Assembly (NCBI RefSeq): GCF_003390845.1
Contig: NZ_QMEK01000003.1
Location: 248,001 to 312,000, forward strand
Direction of reading: 5' to 3'
Length of the DNA stretch: 64,000 nt
From: Tropicimonas sp. IMCC34043
GTDB lineage: Bacteria > Pseudomonadota > Alphaproteobacteria > Rhodobacterales > Rhodobacteraceae
Shown here: piece by piece, positions 55,279 through 64,000 of the stretch
Numbering within the stretch: position 1 is the stretch's first letter
How the letters are laid out: the number at the start of each line of letters is the position of its first letter
Translations under genes and position numbers: made by a program
Notes under the pieces: model-generated
Database searches by the model: none
The model's input: the letters and a program-made list of their open reading frames with translations, nothing else
What the model was told of the DNA's origin: nothing

Positions 55279-56862
55279 TCATTGCGCGCCGGATGCGCCC
55301 GTGGTGATCATCTCGGCGGCTTCGCCGATGGTAAAGCTGCCGGGCTTCTGGCGGGGCGGGAATTCCTGGAATGTCGCCAGGAAAGTGCCGATGTAATCGG
55401 CCGCCGGGAGCAGAACGAAAGCCCGGTCCAGATACCAGTCATAATAGGTATTCGACGTGATCTGCGCGCGTTCATAGGGGTCGCGCCGCAGGTTGAACAG
55501 CAGCGGAATGCGCAGCTGCGTCCAGGGCTCGGCCCAGGCCCGCAGCGTCTGGGGATAACGATGCTCAAGGAAGATCGCCTTCCAGTCGTTCCAGCGCAGC
55601 GCAGTCAGATCGCCGTCGTCCGAGAAGTAGAGGATCTCGTGGCGCGGCGAGGTTGCTTCCTCACCCAGCAGGTAGGGCAGCGTGTTGTAGCCATCGAGGT
55701 GGACGCGATAGTCGCGCCCCCCGCCCACTTCGGCGACGGTAATGCCCTCCAGCAACTGCTCCTTGATGTCCGGTTGACCTGCCATCGCAAGGAAGGTCGG
55801 CAGCCAGTCCATATGGTGCATGATCTCGTTGGAGACGCTGCCCGGAGCGATCCGCCCAGGCCAGCGCACCATCGCCGGCACGCGGAAGGCCCCTTCCCAG
55901 TTGGTATTCTTCTCACCCCGGAACGGCGTCATGCCGGCATCAGGCCAGGTGTTCATGTGCGGGCCGTTATCGGTGGAGTATTCGACGAAGGTGTTGTCTG
56001 CGATGCCAAGCTCATCGAGCAGGTCGAGAAGCTGACCAACCTGCATGTCATGCTCGATCATCCCCGCCTGGTATTCGTCCATGTGCTTGCCGGTGATCTG
56101 GTCGGCCATTTCCCGCATTTCGTCGCTGACATGGGTCCGGAAGTGCATCCGGGTGCCGTTCCACCAGACAAACCAGGGCGTGCCTTCGGCGTCTTTCTCA
56201 CGAATGAAAGCGATGGCGGCATCGAGCGTTTCCTGATCGACAGTTTCCATGCGCTTGCTTGTCAGGGGGCCGGTGTCCTCGATCGTCTGCGTGCCGTCCG
56301 GATTGGCGAAAGACCGCACTACGCCCCGCGGACCGAACCGCTCGCGGAACTCTGCACCGGCCGGGTAGTCTTCGTTCTCGGGCTCTTCCTCGGCGTTCAA
56401 GTGATAGAGGTTGCCGAAGAACACGTCGAAGCCGTGGTTCGTCGGCAGCATCTCGTCCCGGTCGCCGAGGTGGTTCTTGCCGAACTGCCCGGTGGCGTAT
56501 CCTTGCGCCTTCAGAAGACCGGCGATGGTCGGATCCTCGATCTGCATGCCCTCGGCCGCGCCGGGCATACCGACCTTCGACAGACCTGTCCGGAATACGG
56601 ACTGCCCCGTGATGAAGGACGACCGACCGGCGGTGCAGGACTGCTCGGCGTAGTAGTCGGTGAAGATCAAGCCTTCCTCGGCCACCCGGTCGATATTGGG
56701 CGTGCGATAGCCCATCAGACCCTTGGTATAGGCCGAAATGTTGGATTGACCGATATCGTCGCCCCAGATTACCAGGATATTGGGTTTTTGATCGTCTTGC
56801 GCGGCCGCCAAAATCGGCAATCCCGCGGCCAAGACAGTAATTAACAACGTTCTTAACATCAA
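55279..56862 (-). CDS. Exported type I sulfatase (arylsulfatase family)
   Basis: 527-aa enzyme with a signal peptide (residues 1-21, cleavage AAA-QD), so periplasmic. The first metal motif is WGDDIGQSN. The formylglycine motif is CTAGR with Cys76, followed by SSFITGQ. Later metal and substrate residues are in GKNHLGD, WNGTRMHFRTHV and YSTDNGPH. It needs a maturase to convert Cys76; none is visible in the window. The ATG is preceded by GGAGGAG. It stands alone between terminators, so no pathway partner is evident; substrate may be a sulfated aryl or sugar ester. Confidence 0.93.
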   Translation of the reverse strand: MMLRTLLITVLAAGLPILAAAQDDQKPNILVIWGDDIGQSNISAYTKGLMGYRTPNIDRVAEEGLIFTDYYAEQSCTAGRSSFITGQSVFRTGLSKVGMPGAAEGMQIEDPTIAGLLKAQGYATGQFGKNHLGDRDEMLPTNHGFDVFFGNLYHLNAEEEPENEDYPAGAEFRERFGPRGVVRSFANPDGTQTIEDTGPLTSKRMETVDQETLDAAIAFIREKDAEGTPWFVWWNGTRMHFRTHVSDEMREMADQITGKHMDEYQAGMIEHDMQVGQLLDLLDELGIADNTFVEYSTDNGPHMNTWPDAGMTPFRGEKNTNWEGAFRVPAMVRWPGRIAPGSVSNEIMHHMDWLPTFLAMAGQPDIKEQLLEGITVAEVGGGRDYRVHLDGYNTLPYLLGEEATSPRHEILYFSDDGDLTALRWNDWKAIFLEHRYPQTLRAWAEPWTQLRIPLLFNLRRDPYERAQITSNTYYDWYLDRAFVLLPAADYIGTFLATFQEFPPRQKPGSFTIGEAAEMITTGASGAQ

Positions 56863-57185
56863 AGTCTCCTCCCTGAAGGTTTTGATCCGCCGAAGTGTCA
56901 GAGAGATTTTAGCATTGATGCAACTGAGGGCAAAATGGGAAAGGAAACGCTGCAGAGTTATTCGACTCGAATAGCGGGACTGTCTTTCGTGTCGGGTCGG
57001 TCAAATCGAGCGAAGTTCACTGACCTCGTGACCATGTGCTTCGACGGGCTCTGACGATGTGACCGCTCTCCCTTGTGTAACGTTCCAGCTCCACCTTGGC
57101 ACATCGATGCCGTCGGGCGTGGTCACACCATCAGAGCCTGTCTGTCTCCTAAGATACGGAAGCAAAATACACTTGTGGAATTTGT
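56863..57185. other. 323-base gap upstream of the sulfatase; palindrome
   Basis: TATTCGA-C-TCGAATA at 56959-56973 is a perfect 7+7 palindrome about 97 bases before the sulfatase start and could be its operator. At 57099-57133 lies a 35-base segment, beginning GCACATCGATGC and ending CACCATCA, that matches 6981-7015 at 28 of 35 positions without gaps. No gene is seen here. Confidence 0.4.
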
Positions 57186-57272
57186 TGGTGCGGACGACGG
57201 GACTTGAACCCGTACTTCACTGAGGAAAAGAGATTTTAAGTCTCTCGCGTCTACCGATTTCGCCACGTCCGC
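57186..57272 (-). tRNA. tRNA-Leu (anticodon UAA)
   Basis: 87 bases including an encoded CCA. The acceptor arm GCGGACG at the 5' end pairs with CGTCCGC before A-CCA. The anticodon arm AGAGA-CTTAAAA-TCTCT holds TAA. A long variable arm (class II) and the T-loop GGTTCAAGT complete the structure. Decodes TTA (and TTG by wobble), the rare leucine codon that also occurs in the mini-ORF at 47312. Confidence 0.97.
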
Positions 57273-57455
57273 ATGTAACGTGACCCAGCAATATCAAACC
57301 ACGGGGCGGGCACAATTCTCAAACCGACCCGAACGGCCCGGGCGGCGCACGATGACAGAGGGTGCCGGGCGAAAATGCCGGCCATTCGGATCGCTCGGAC
57401 GGCCGTCGAGCGACTGTAAGCGGCACAGGCGGCGTGCACGGCACCGGACGTCCGC

Positions 57456-58631
57456 TCAAAATATCTCGACCAGGCCTGCCGCACCCTGACCGCCGCCGAC
57501 ACACATGGAGACCACGCCCCAGCGCGCGCCCCTGCGGCGGCCTTCCAGCAGGATATGCCCGACCATGCGCGCGCCCGACATGCCATAGGGATGGCCGATG
57601 GATATGGCGCCGCCGCTCACGTTGAGCCGGTCGTCGGGGATCTCGAGCCTGTCGCGGCAATGGACGAGCTGTGCGGCGAAGGCCTCGTTGATCTCCCACA
57701 GATCGATGTCGCTTGCCTTCAGGCCATGGCGGGACAGCAGTCGCGGGATGGCGAGCACCGGGCCGATCCCCATTTCCTCGGGGGGGCAGCCCACCACGGC
57801 AAAGCCGCGGAGAGCGCCAAGCGGCGCAAGCCCGCGGCGCGTGGCTTCGCTTTCCGACATCACCACGCAGGCGGCCGCGCCGTCGGACAACTGGCTCGCA
57901 TTGCCCGCGGTCACGCATTTGCCGGGGCCAAGCACCGGCTTCAACGCCGCCAGACCCTCGGGCGCGGTCGTGGGCCGGTTGCATTCGTCGGCCTCGAGCC
58001 GCACCGCTTGTTCCCGTGTTTCGCCCGTGGCCCTGTCTGTCACGATCATCGTCGCATCGACCGGCACGATCTCGTCGGCAAAGCGTCCGGCGGCCTGCGC
58101 GGCGGCCGTGCGCTGCTGGCTCTGGAAGGCGTAGGCATCCTGCGCGGCGCGGCTGACGCCATAGCGGTCTGCGACGATCTCGGCGGTTTCGATCATCGAC
58201 AGGTAATATCGCTCGGGCACCCCCGGTGCGCGATAGCGATAGCCGTTCCAGTGATCGTTCTGGACCAGCGAAATACTGTCGAGCCCGCCCGCCAGGGCGA
58301 CCTCGACCCCTTCTAGCGCAACCATATGACCAGCCGCCGCGATGGCATCGAGCCCCGAGGCGCATTGCCGGTCGACTGTCAGGCCCGCGACGCTGTCGGG
58401 CAGGCCGGCGGCCAGCGCGATGTGGCGGGCAACGTTGATCCCGGTGGAGCCTTGGGTCAGCGCCGAGCCGAACACGGCTTGTTCGACCTCGGGGCCATCC
58501 AACCCGGCGCGGGCGATGGCGGCGCGGACCGCATGGGCGGCGAGCGCCGGCCCTTCGAGGTTGTTGAACGCCCCGCGATAGGCCTTGCCGATGGGGGTGC
58601 GGGCGGTAGAGACGATGACAGCTTCGCGCAT
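57456..58631 (-). CDS. Thiolase (acetyl-CoA C-acyltransferase family)
   Basis: 391-aa thiolase that cleaves 3-oxoacyl-CoA to acetyl-CoA and a shortened acyl-CoA. Nucleophile Cys90 is in TVDRQCASG; the other active-site blocks are NEAFAAQ, GGAISIGHPYGMSG (His) and SMCVGGGQG (second Cys). Start ATG 58631 begins REAVIVSTARTPIG, the family N terminus; an upstream ATG would add 13 residues. It is the last gene of a leftward operon with CoA-transferase subunits and an aminotransferase, so it should complete that pathway. Confidence 0.93.
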   Translation of the reverse strand: MREAVIVSTARTPIGKAYRGAFNNLEGPALAAHAVRAAIARAGLDGPEVEQAVFGSALTQGSTGINVARHIALAAGLPDSVAGLTVDRQCASGLDAIAAAGHMVALEGVEVALAGGLDSISLVQNDHWNGYRYRAPGVPERYYLSMIETAEIVADRYGVSRAAQDAYAFQSQQRTAAAQAAGRFADEIVPVDATMIVTDRATGETREQAVRLEADECNRPTTAPEGLAALKPVLGPGKCVTAGNASQLSDGAAACVVMSESEATRRGLAPLGALRGFAVVGCPPEEMGIGPVLAIPRLLSRHGLKASDIDLWEINEAFAAQLVHCRDRLEIPDDRLNVSGGAISIGHPYGMSGARMVGHILLEGRRRGARWGVVSMCVGGGQGAAGLVEIF

Positions 58632-58638
58632 GGGGTTC

Positions 58639-59931
58639 TCAGATCTGTTCGACGCCGCACCAGTCGGCAATGAAAAGGGCGGTGGCCTGGGTGATGCGGC
58701 GGACGCTTTCCAGCTCTACCCGCTCATTGAAGCCATGGATCGCCTCGGCCCGCGGGCCATAGACCAGCGCTGGCGTATCGGCATAGAGGCCGAAGAACCG
58801 CGCATCGGTGGTCGCGGTGATGGCCGCGCGGTCGAGCGGCCGGCCCTGCACCGCAATATGCGCGGCATCGAGCGCGCCGATGGCCGCGGCGGCGGTGGCG
58901 CCCCGGTCGGCCGACAGCGCATAGCCTTCGGCGAGAAAGCCGTGCCAGACGACTTCGGGCAGGGCATTCTTGAGGAAGGCGTTGCCACGCGCGGCATCCA
59001 TCAGCGCATCCTCGATCTCGGCCTGCGCGGCGGCAATGTCTTGCCCCGGAAAGATCGCGATCCGCATGTCAAAGACGCACCAGGCGGGGACGGAACTTGC
59101 CCAGTCGCCACCCTCGATCCGGCCGATGTTCAGGTTGATCGGGTGATGCACATGGGCGAAATCGGCATGGCGGTTCTCTGGCGCGTTCCAGCGTTCCTCC
59201 AGCCCGTGCAGCGCCGCAATCAGCGGGATCGCCGCCTCGATGGCGTTTGCGCCGCTTCCGGCATAGGCGACATGGGTCGGCAACCCTTTCAGGTGAACCT
59301 GTGCCCAGATCACGCCAAGCTGGGATGTGACCAGCGCCTCGCCAAAGGGTTCGGGGATCAGCGCCGCCTCGGCCCGATAGCCACGCTGAAGGCAGGCAAC
59401 CGCCCCATTGCCGGTGCATTCCTCCTCGACCACCGACTGGAAGAACACGTCCGCGGCGGGTGCCAGCCCGATATGGCGCAGGGCATCGAGCGCGTAGAGA
59501 TTCGAGGCAAGTCCCGCCTTCATGTCGCCGGCCCCGCGGCCATAAAGCCAGCCGTCACTGACATGGGGTGCGAAGGGCGGGCTGTCCCACATGTCGAGCG
59601 GCCCGGCGGGCACCACGTCGATATGGCCGTTGAGGATCAGCGAGCGGCCTTTGCGGGTCGCACTGCGATGTGCGCCGACCACGTTCACGGCGTCCTCATA
59701 GCAGCCGAGTACGGGCGAAAATCCCGGCATGTCGCGGATTTCGGCAACGTCGATCATCCAGCGGTCGACCGCCATCCCGCGGGCGTCGAGTTCGCCCGCC
59801 ATGAAGGTCTGCGCGCTCTGTTCGTTGCCTCGGGTCGAGGGGTGCGCGGTCAACGCGCCCAGAAAGGCGATCTCGTCGTCGAACAGCGTGTCGACCGCTG
59901 CCAGAATGCGGGTTTGCAGATCGTGGTCCAT
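58639..59931 (-). CDS. M20 family deacylase/peptidase, ArgE/DapE-like
   Basis: 430-aa zinc hydrolase. Metal and catalytic blocks: LNGHIDVVPAGP (His, Asp), GRGAGDMKAGL (Asp), VVEEECTGNG (Glu-Glu) and a late GFNERVE region. Cluster members of this type usually remove N-acyl or N-succinyl groups from amino acids, less often cleave dipeptides. ATG 59931 is chosen; the longer open frame upstream runs into the CoA-transferase gene. It lies between thiolase and CoA-transferase genes with 7-base gaps on each side. Confidence 0.88.
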   Translation of the reverse strand: MDHDLQTRILAAVDTLFDDEIAFLGALTAHPSTRGNEQSAQTFMAGELDARGMAVDRWMIDVAEIRDMPGFSPVLGCYEDAVNVVGAHRSATRKGRSLILNGHIDVVPAGPLDMWDSPPFAPHVSDGWLYGRGAGDMKAGLASNLYALDALRHIGLAPAADVFFQSVVEEECTGNGAVACLQRGYRAEAALIPEPFGEALVTSQLGVIWAQVHLKGLPTHVAYAGSGANAIEAAIPLIAALHGLEERWNAPENRHADFAHVHHPINLNIGRIEGGDWASSVPAWCVFDMRIAIFPGQDIAAAQAEIEDALMDAARGNAFLKNALPEVVWHGFLAEGYALSADRGATAAAAIGALDAAHIAVQGRPLDRAAITATTDARFFGLYADTPALVYGPRAEAIHGFNERVELESVRRITQATALFIADWCGVEQI

Positions 59932-59938
59932 ATTGGCC

Positions 59939-60592
59939 TCAGAACGTCGGGATGGCGGTGTCGGGGATGGCGATCGGGGCGCCGGTTGCCGCCCTGACAT
60001 CGGCGGCACTCACGCCCTCGGCCAGTTCGCACAGCGCAAAGCCCGCCTCGGTGATGTCGACCACCGCCATGTCGGTATAGATCCGCACGACACAGCCGCG
60101 CGCCGTCAGCGGCAGCGAGCAGGCGGCCAGCAGTTTCGGGTTGCCCTTGCGGTCGACGTGGGTGGTCATGACCACGACACGCCGTGCCTTTTGCGCCAGT
60201 TCGATGGCGCCCCCGGCACCGGGCGAGAACTTGCCCGGGATCTTCCAGTTGGCCAGATCGCCGTTACCTGCAACCTCGAATGCGCCAAGCAGGGTCAGAT
60301 CGAGCCGCCCCGAGCGCACCAGCGAGAACGACACCACGCTGTCGAAGAACGCCGAGCCGGGGATGGTCGAGACATAGGCGCCGCCCGCATCGATCAGGTT
60401 GCGGTCGGCGGTCTCGTCGGGCAGCGTCGGGCCGATGCCGGTCAGCCCGTTTTCCGAATGCAGGCAGACCGGGAAGTCGGCGGGCAGGTGGTTCACCACC
60501 TTGGTCGGCAGGCCGATGCCGAGATTGACCACCATGCCCGGCCGGATTTCGCGGGCGGCGCGGGCGACCATGCGGGATCTAGCGTCGGACAA
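59939..60592 (-). CDS. 3-oxoacid CoA-transferase, beta subunit
   Basis: 217 aa. Catalytic Glu is in the SENGLTGIGP motif; VVNLGIGLPTKV near the N terminus and GAFEVAGNGDLANW in the middle are family blocks. Start is taken as TTG 60592, which gives the usual SDARSRMVARAAREI N terminus and has GAGGAG 7 bases upstream; ATG 60571 is the alternative. With the alpha subunit it moves CoA from succinyl- or acetyl-CoA to a 3-oxo acid. Confidence 0.9.
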   Translation of the reverse strand: MSDARSRMVARAAREIRPGMVVNLGIGLPTKVVNHLPADFPVCLHSENGLTGIGPTLPDETADRNLIDAGGAYVSTIPGSAFFDSVVSFSLVRSGRLDLTLLGAFEVAGNGDLANWKIPGKFSPGAGGAIELAQKARRVVVMTTHVDRKGNPKLLAACSLPLTARGCVVRIYTDMAVVDITEAGFALCELAEGVSAADVRAATGAPIAIPDTAIPTF

Positions 60593-61271
60593 TGCCGTAC
60601 TCCTCGGAAAGTGCGCCAAGGGCGACCACGTGATCGACAAAGGCGCCGGGCGTCTCGACCGCCTCGGCCGAAAGCGTGCCGAGCGGCCCCAGCGTCTCGG
60701 CCTCGGCGATGACGCGGGCCGCGGCCATCGCCATGGCGACGTTGAAATTGCGCGCGGTGGCGGCATAGGCGAGATTGCCGAACGGATCGGCCCGGGCCGC
60801 GTGGATCAGCGCCACATCGGCCCGCAGCGCGGTTTCGACCAGCAGCCGGCGGCCGTTCATCTCGACCACCTGCTTGCCCTGCGCCAGATCGGTATCGACC
60901 CCGATGTCGGTCAGGATCGCCTGCAACCCGGCGCCGCCCGCCCGGATCCGTTCGGCAAGGATGCCCTGGGCGCAGAATTCGACCTCGATCTCGGCGTTGT
61001 TCATCCGGGCGACCGCGTGCGGGTTCAGCCCGATATGGGTGACGATCAGCTTGCGCACCTGACCGCCCGCGATCAGATGGTCGATGCCCATCCCGGCCTC
61101 GTTGGCGTCGTTCTTGATCAGGGTCAGGTCCTTCTGCCCCTGGCGCCGCAGCTCCTGGATCAGGGCAAAGGGCGTGCCGGGCACGCCAAAGCCGCCGACC
61201 ATGACCGTGGCCCCGTCCGCGATCCCGGCGATGGCCGCCTCGATCGTGGTCGATTTGTCTGACAGCCTCAT
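60579..61271 (-). CDS. 3-oxoacid CoA-transferase, alpha subunit
   Basis: 230 aa with the CoA-binding GGFGVPGTP block near the N terminus, LTLIKNDANEAG, KLIVTHIGLNP and a central GNLAYAATARNFNVAMA. Start ATG 61271 overlaps the aminotransferase stop by 4 bases, and its end overlaps the beta subunit start by 14, so the two subunits are made together. Confidence 0.92.
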   Translation of the reverse strand: MRLSDKSTTIEAAIAGIADGATVMVGGFGVPGTPFALIQELRRQGQKDLTLIKNDANEAGMGIDHLIAGGQVRKLIVTHIGLNPHAVARMNNAEIEVEFCAQGILAERIRAGGAGLQAILTDIGVDTDLAQGKQVVEMNGRRLLVETALRADVALIHAARADPFGNLAYAATARNFNVAMAMAAARVIAEAETLGPLGTLSAEAVETPGAFVDHVVALGALSEEYGIVRR

Positions 61272-62629
61272 GGCGCGTGCGCCGGTTCCAGCACCGGCAG
61301 GGCGAACTTCTCGGCCAGCGCATCGAGGCTTTCTATCAGGATCTCCATGATCTCGTCGATCTGTGCCGCGGTCACGATCAGCGGCGGGCAGACCAGGAAA
61401 TGATCGCCCTCGACACCGCCACGGGTGCGGCGCGAATAGATGATGAGCCCGCGGGCATAGGCGATTTCGACAAGCTCGTTGTAGAGGTTCCACGCCTTCG
61501 GCAGTGGCTGCATCGTCTCGCGGTCGGCGACGAGTTCGAAGGCCAGCAGCAGCCCCTTGCCGCGCACATCGCCGATGAAGGGATAACGCGCCATCAGGGC
61601 TTCAAGCCGGGATTTCAGCAGATCCCCCATCCTCGCCGCATTGGCGACGATGTCCTGTTCCTCCAGTTCCTCCAGCACGGCAAGCCCCGCAGCGCAGGCA
61701 AGCGGATTGCCGGCATAGGTGAACCCGTGCAGGAAGCCGCCCGCATCGAGCACCGCCTCGACAATGTCGGTGCGTGCAGCCACGGCGCCAAGCGGCGCAT
61801 AGCCGGCGGCAAAGCCCTTTGACATGGCGATGATGTCTGGCGTGATGCCCCAGTGTTCGGCGGCAAGAAACTTGCCGGTGCGCCCGGCGCCGGTCATCAC
61901 CTCGTCATAGATCAGCAGGATGCCGTATTCGCGGCAGATCTCGGCGATCCGGCCATAATAGCTGTCGGGCGCGACCAGCGCCCCGGTCGAGGCACCGCCC
62001 ACCGGCTCCATCAGGAAGGCAAGCACGGTTTCCGCGCCTTCGGCCTCGATCTTCTCGCGCAGAAGCTCGGCATATTTGATGCCGCGCTGGTCCTCGGAAA
62101 GGTTGTCGCGGTCGAGGTAGGTCGCGGGTGCTGCGATCTTCGGCATGTCGCGCATCATCGGATCGAAGGGGCGCGCAAGCGGGTCATAGCCCGTCAGCGC
62201 AAGCGCCCCGAGCGTGCAGCCGTGATAGGAGGGGAAGCGCGAGATGACCTTGTAGCGGCCGGCCTCTCCCCTCGTCAGCGCATATTGCCGGGCAAGCTTG
62301 GTCGCGGTCTCGACCGCCTCGGAGCCGCCCGAGACAAAGAACACCCGGTCAAGACCGGCGGGCATCAGGGCGGCTGTCCTGGCGGCCAGCTTCTCCGACG
62401 GTTCGGTGCGGAAGTGCAGACGATAGCCGAACGTGGCCTTGTCCATCTGCGCCTTCATCTTGGCCAGCACCCGCGGGTTGGAATGGCCGATGTTCGACAC
62501 CATCGCCCCAGAGCAGCCGTCGATATAGCGCTTGCCGGACTGATCGAAGAGATAGATCCCCTCGCCACGGTCCAGGAACGGCCGTGGTTGGCGCGACTGG
62601 TAAAACAGATGCGACGGTTTCGTCGTCAT
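61268..62629 (-). CDS. Class III PLP aminotransferase
   Basis: 453-aa omega-type aminotransferase. Pyridoxal lysine in [18 protein letters not shown] (about residue 283), cofactor block [31 protein letters not shown], and Asp in [15 protein letters not shown]. Typical substrates are omega- or beta-amino acids such as beta-alanine, 3-aminobutyrate or 4-aminobutyrate. Product would be an oxo acid suited to the CoA-transferase encoded next. Overlaps the transporter ATPase gene by 4 bases. Confidence 0.92.
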   Translation of the reverse strand: MTTKPSHLFYQSRQPRPFLDRGEGIYLFDQSGKRYIDGCSGAMVSNIGHSNPRVLAKMKAQMDKATFGYRLHFRTEPSEKLAARTAALMPAGLDRVFFVSGGSEAVETATKLARQYALTRGEAGRYKVISRFPSYHGCTLGALALTGYDPLARPFDPMMRDMPKIAAPATYLDRDNLSEDQRGIKYAELLREKIEAEGAETVLAFLMEPVGGASTGALVAPDSYYGRIAEICREYGILLIYDEVMTGAGRTGKFLAAEHWGITPDIIAMSKGFAAGYAPLGAVAARTDIVEAVLDAGGFLHGFTYAGNPLACAAGLAVLEELEEQDIVANAARMGDLLKSRLEALMARYPFIGDVRGKGLLLAFELVADRETMQPLPKAWNLYNELVEIAYARGLIIYSRRTRGGVEGDHFLVCPPLIVTAAQIDEIMEILIESLDALAEKFALPVLEPAHAP

Positions 62630-63396
62630 TTTGCACCTTCAAGATGTTTGCGCAGGAAGTTTCGGGTTCGGTCCTGGGTCGGGTTGCGAAAGACCAGCTC
62701 TGGCGGGCCTTCCTCGACCACGACGCCGCCGTCCATGAAGATGACGCGGTCGCAGACCGAAGCGGCGAAATCCATTTCATGGGTCACGATGATCATCGTC
62801 ATGTGCTCTTCGGCGAGCTTCTTCATGACGAGGTTGACCTCTTCGACCAGCTCGGGGTCGAGCGCCGAGGTCGCCTCGTCGAACAGCATCAGCTTGGGTT
62901 TCATGGCAAGTGCGCGGGCAATCGCCACGCGCTGCTTCTGGCCGCCCGAAAGCTGCGAGGGAAAATAGTCGATCCGCTCCAGCATGCCGACATGGGCCAG
63001 TTGCTCTTCGGCAAGCCTGTCGGCCTCCTTGTCGGAGATACCCTTCAGCAGCTTCGGCGCCATGGTGACATTGTCGCGCACGGTCAGGTGCGGGAACAGG
63101 TTGAAGTGCTGGAACACCATGCCGATGTGCTGGCGCATCTGGTTGATGTGCTTTTCATACTGGCGGTGCGGCAGGGTCTTGTTGACCCGCACGCCGTCGA
63201 GCCAGACCTCGCCCGCCGTCAGCGGGTCGAGATCGTTGATCGCCCGCAACAGCGTCGACTTCCCCGACCCCGAGGGGCCGATGATGGCAACGATCTGGCC
63301 GCGATCGACGGTCAGAGAGATATCCTTGAGCACCTCGATCTCGCCATAGCATTTGCGGGCCTGGCGGACTTCGATGAAGGGCTGGCTTGCGGTCAT
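62626..63396 (-). CDS. Polar amino acid ABC transporter ATPase, GlnQ-like
   Basis: 256-aa ATPase with Walker [11 protein letters not shown]-loop [13 protein letters not shown], signature [15 protein letters not shown] and Walker [17 protein letters not shown]. The [11 protein letters not shown] block is characteristic of the polar amino acid uptake family. It powers import through the permease encoded just upstream. Confidence 0.94.
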   Translation of the reverse strand: MTASQPFIEVRQARKCYGEIEVLKDISLTVDRGQIVAIIGPSGSGKSTLLRAINDLDPLTAGEVWLDGVRVNKTLPHRQYEKHINQMRQHIGMVFQHFNLFPHLTVRDNVTMAPKLLKGISDKEADRLAEEQLAHVGMLERIDYFPSQLSGGQKQRVAIARALAMKPKLMLFDEATSALDPELVEEVNLVMKKLAEEHMTMIIVTHEMDFAASVCDRVIFMDGGVVVEEGPPELVFRNPTQDRTRNFLRKHLEGAK

Positions 63397-63412
63397 GTCT
63401 GATCCCCAAAGG

Positions 63413-64000
63413 TCAACGGGAGAGCTGGCTGCGGCGCTCGATCCGGCGCAGAACCGCCTCCATCCCGAGGTTGATGACGTAGTAGAAGGCCGCGACGACG
63501 ATGTAGAACTCGAACGGCCGATAGGTGCGCCCGATCGCGCGTTGCGCCGACAGCGTCAGTTCGGACACGCCGATCACCGACACGAGGGCACTGTCCTTCA
63601 GAAGCGCGATCATGTTGTTGCCGATCGGCGGGATCACGTCGCGCACCGCCTGCGGGATGACGACCTTGCGCAGCGCCTGCCCGCGCGACAGGCCAAGGGT
63701 GCGCGCCGCCTCCATCTGGCCGCGGTCGACCGCGATGATGGCGGTCTGGATCAGTTCGGAGTTGTAGACGGCAAAGTGCAGGCCAAGCCCGATCACCCCC
63801 GCGACAAAGGCCGGCAGGTCGATGCCGATCTGCACCAGCCCGAAATAGATCAGGAACAGTTGCAGCAGCAGCGGCGTGCCCATGAACAGCCATTCGAAGG
63901 CGCGGAACGGCAGGCGGATGAACCACGGCGCATAAAGCGTGATGACGGCAAAGACGATCCCGCCGAAGAAGCTGAGGATTGCCGACGAGACGGTGATCGC
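63413..64000 (-). CDS. Polar amino acid ABC transporter permease (5' end outside window)
   Basis: The last 195 codons of a GlnP/HisM-type permease; the frame is open to the window edge. About four spans are visible, with the EAA loop [20 protein letters not shown] and the conserved [18 protein letters not shown]. The start, and probably a binding protein gene, lie beyond 64000. An ATG at 63883 inside the frame is not the true start because membrane segments continue upstream of it. Confidence 0.92.
   Translation of the reverse strand, partial: AITVSSAILSFFGGIVFAVITLYAPWFIRLPFRAFEWLFMGTPLLLQLFLIYFGLVQIGIDLPAFVAGVIGLGLHFAVYNSELIQTAIIAVDRGQMEAARTLGLSRGQALRKVVIPQAVRDVIPPIGNNMIALLKDSALVSVIGVSELTLSAQRAIGRTYRPFEFYIVVAAFYYVINLGMEAVLRRIERRSQLSR

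Noticed and set aside
57186-57272. tRNA-Leu as the attachment site of an integrated island carrying the CRISPR locus
   Set aside because: I found no integrase gene and no repeat of the tRNA 3' end elsewhere in the window.

Overview
The window looks like chromosomal DNA of a high-GC marine-type alphaproteobacterium, most probably a Rhodobacterales member. The grounds are very high third-position GC, dense same-strand operons with 4-base ATGA or GTGA overlaps, several Dpp-type ABC and TRAP uptake systems, FCD-type GntR control and a split PqiA system. No ribosomal or housekeeping marker is present to fix the genus, so this is inference.

Layout. 1-1475: end of a peptide-type ABC transporter (two ATPases). 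1572-2276: an unidentified exported protein. 2389-6859: pqiA (as two half genes), pqiB and pqiC, a lipid-transport bridge between the two membranes. 7121-34857: one large catabolic region. It has a GntR regulator, Dpp ATPases and a leftward operon (cyclic amidohydrolase, TIM-barrel protein, aminotransferase, amidohydrolase, creatinase-like protein, Ldh2-type dehydrogenase, two DUF4438 proteins). It also has a rightward operon (M32 peptidase, aminotransferase, VOC protein, aspartoacylase-like protein, PuuE-like deacetylase, AllA-like lyase, DapA-like aldolase, epimerase, two Gfo/Idh/MocA enzymes, Dpp binding protein and permeases, SDR, M20 dipeptidase). The two arms diverge from 19196-19405, where there is a perfect palindrome. 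Together they supply one complete Dpp importer and many C-N bond hydrolases, which suggests import and stepwise breakdown of a ureide- or peptide-like compound.

35671-43895: an AraC-regulated module with a SIS-domain protein, a complete TRAP transporter, a ROK kinase and two divergent paralogues of the DIT1/PvcA (isonitrile synthase) family. This pairing is unusual.

44548-52603: a type I-E CRISPR-Cas locus (cas3, cse1, cse2, cas7e, cas5e, cas6e, then an array of five identical repeats). cas1 and cas2 have collapsed into one short remnant through a deletion, so the locus appears competent for interference only. Between cas3 and cse1 lies a degenerate repeat-spacer-repeat whose spacer matches, next to an AAG PAM, a site immediately downstream; it is followed by an intrinsic terminator and by a six-codon ORF with a strong ribosome binding site. 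This has the anatomy of a CreR/CreTA-like guide RNA that controls or guards the cas operon, and it is the most interesting signal in the window.

52916-56862: a possible leader peptide, an ABC exporter and an exported sulfatase. 57186-57272: tRNA-Leu(UAA). 57456-64000: a leftward operon with a polar amino acid ABC transporter, class III aminotransferase, two CoA-transferase subunits, M20 deacylase and thiolase, which reads as a pathway from an (acyl) amino acid to a 3-oxoacyl-CoA and then acetyl-CoA. All names rest on reading motifs by eye; no database search was run.
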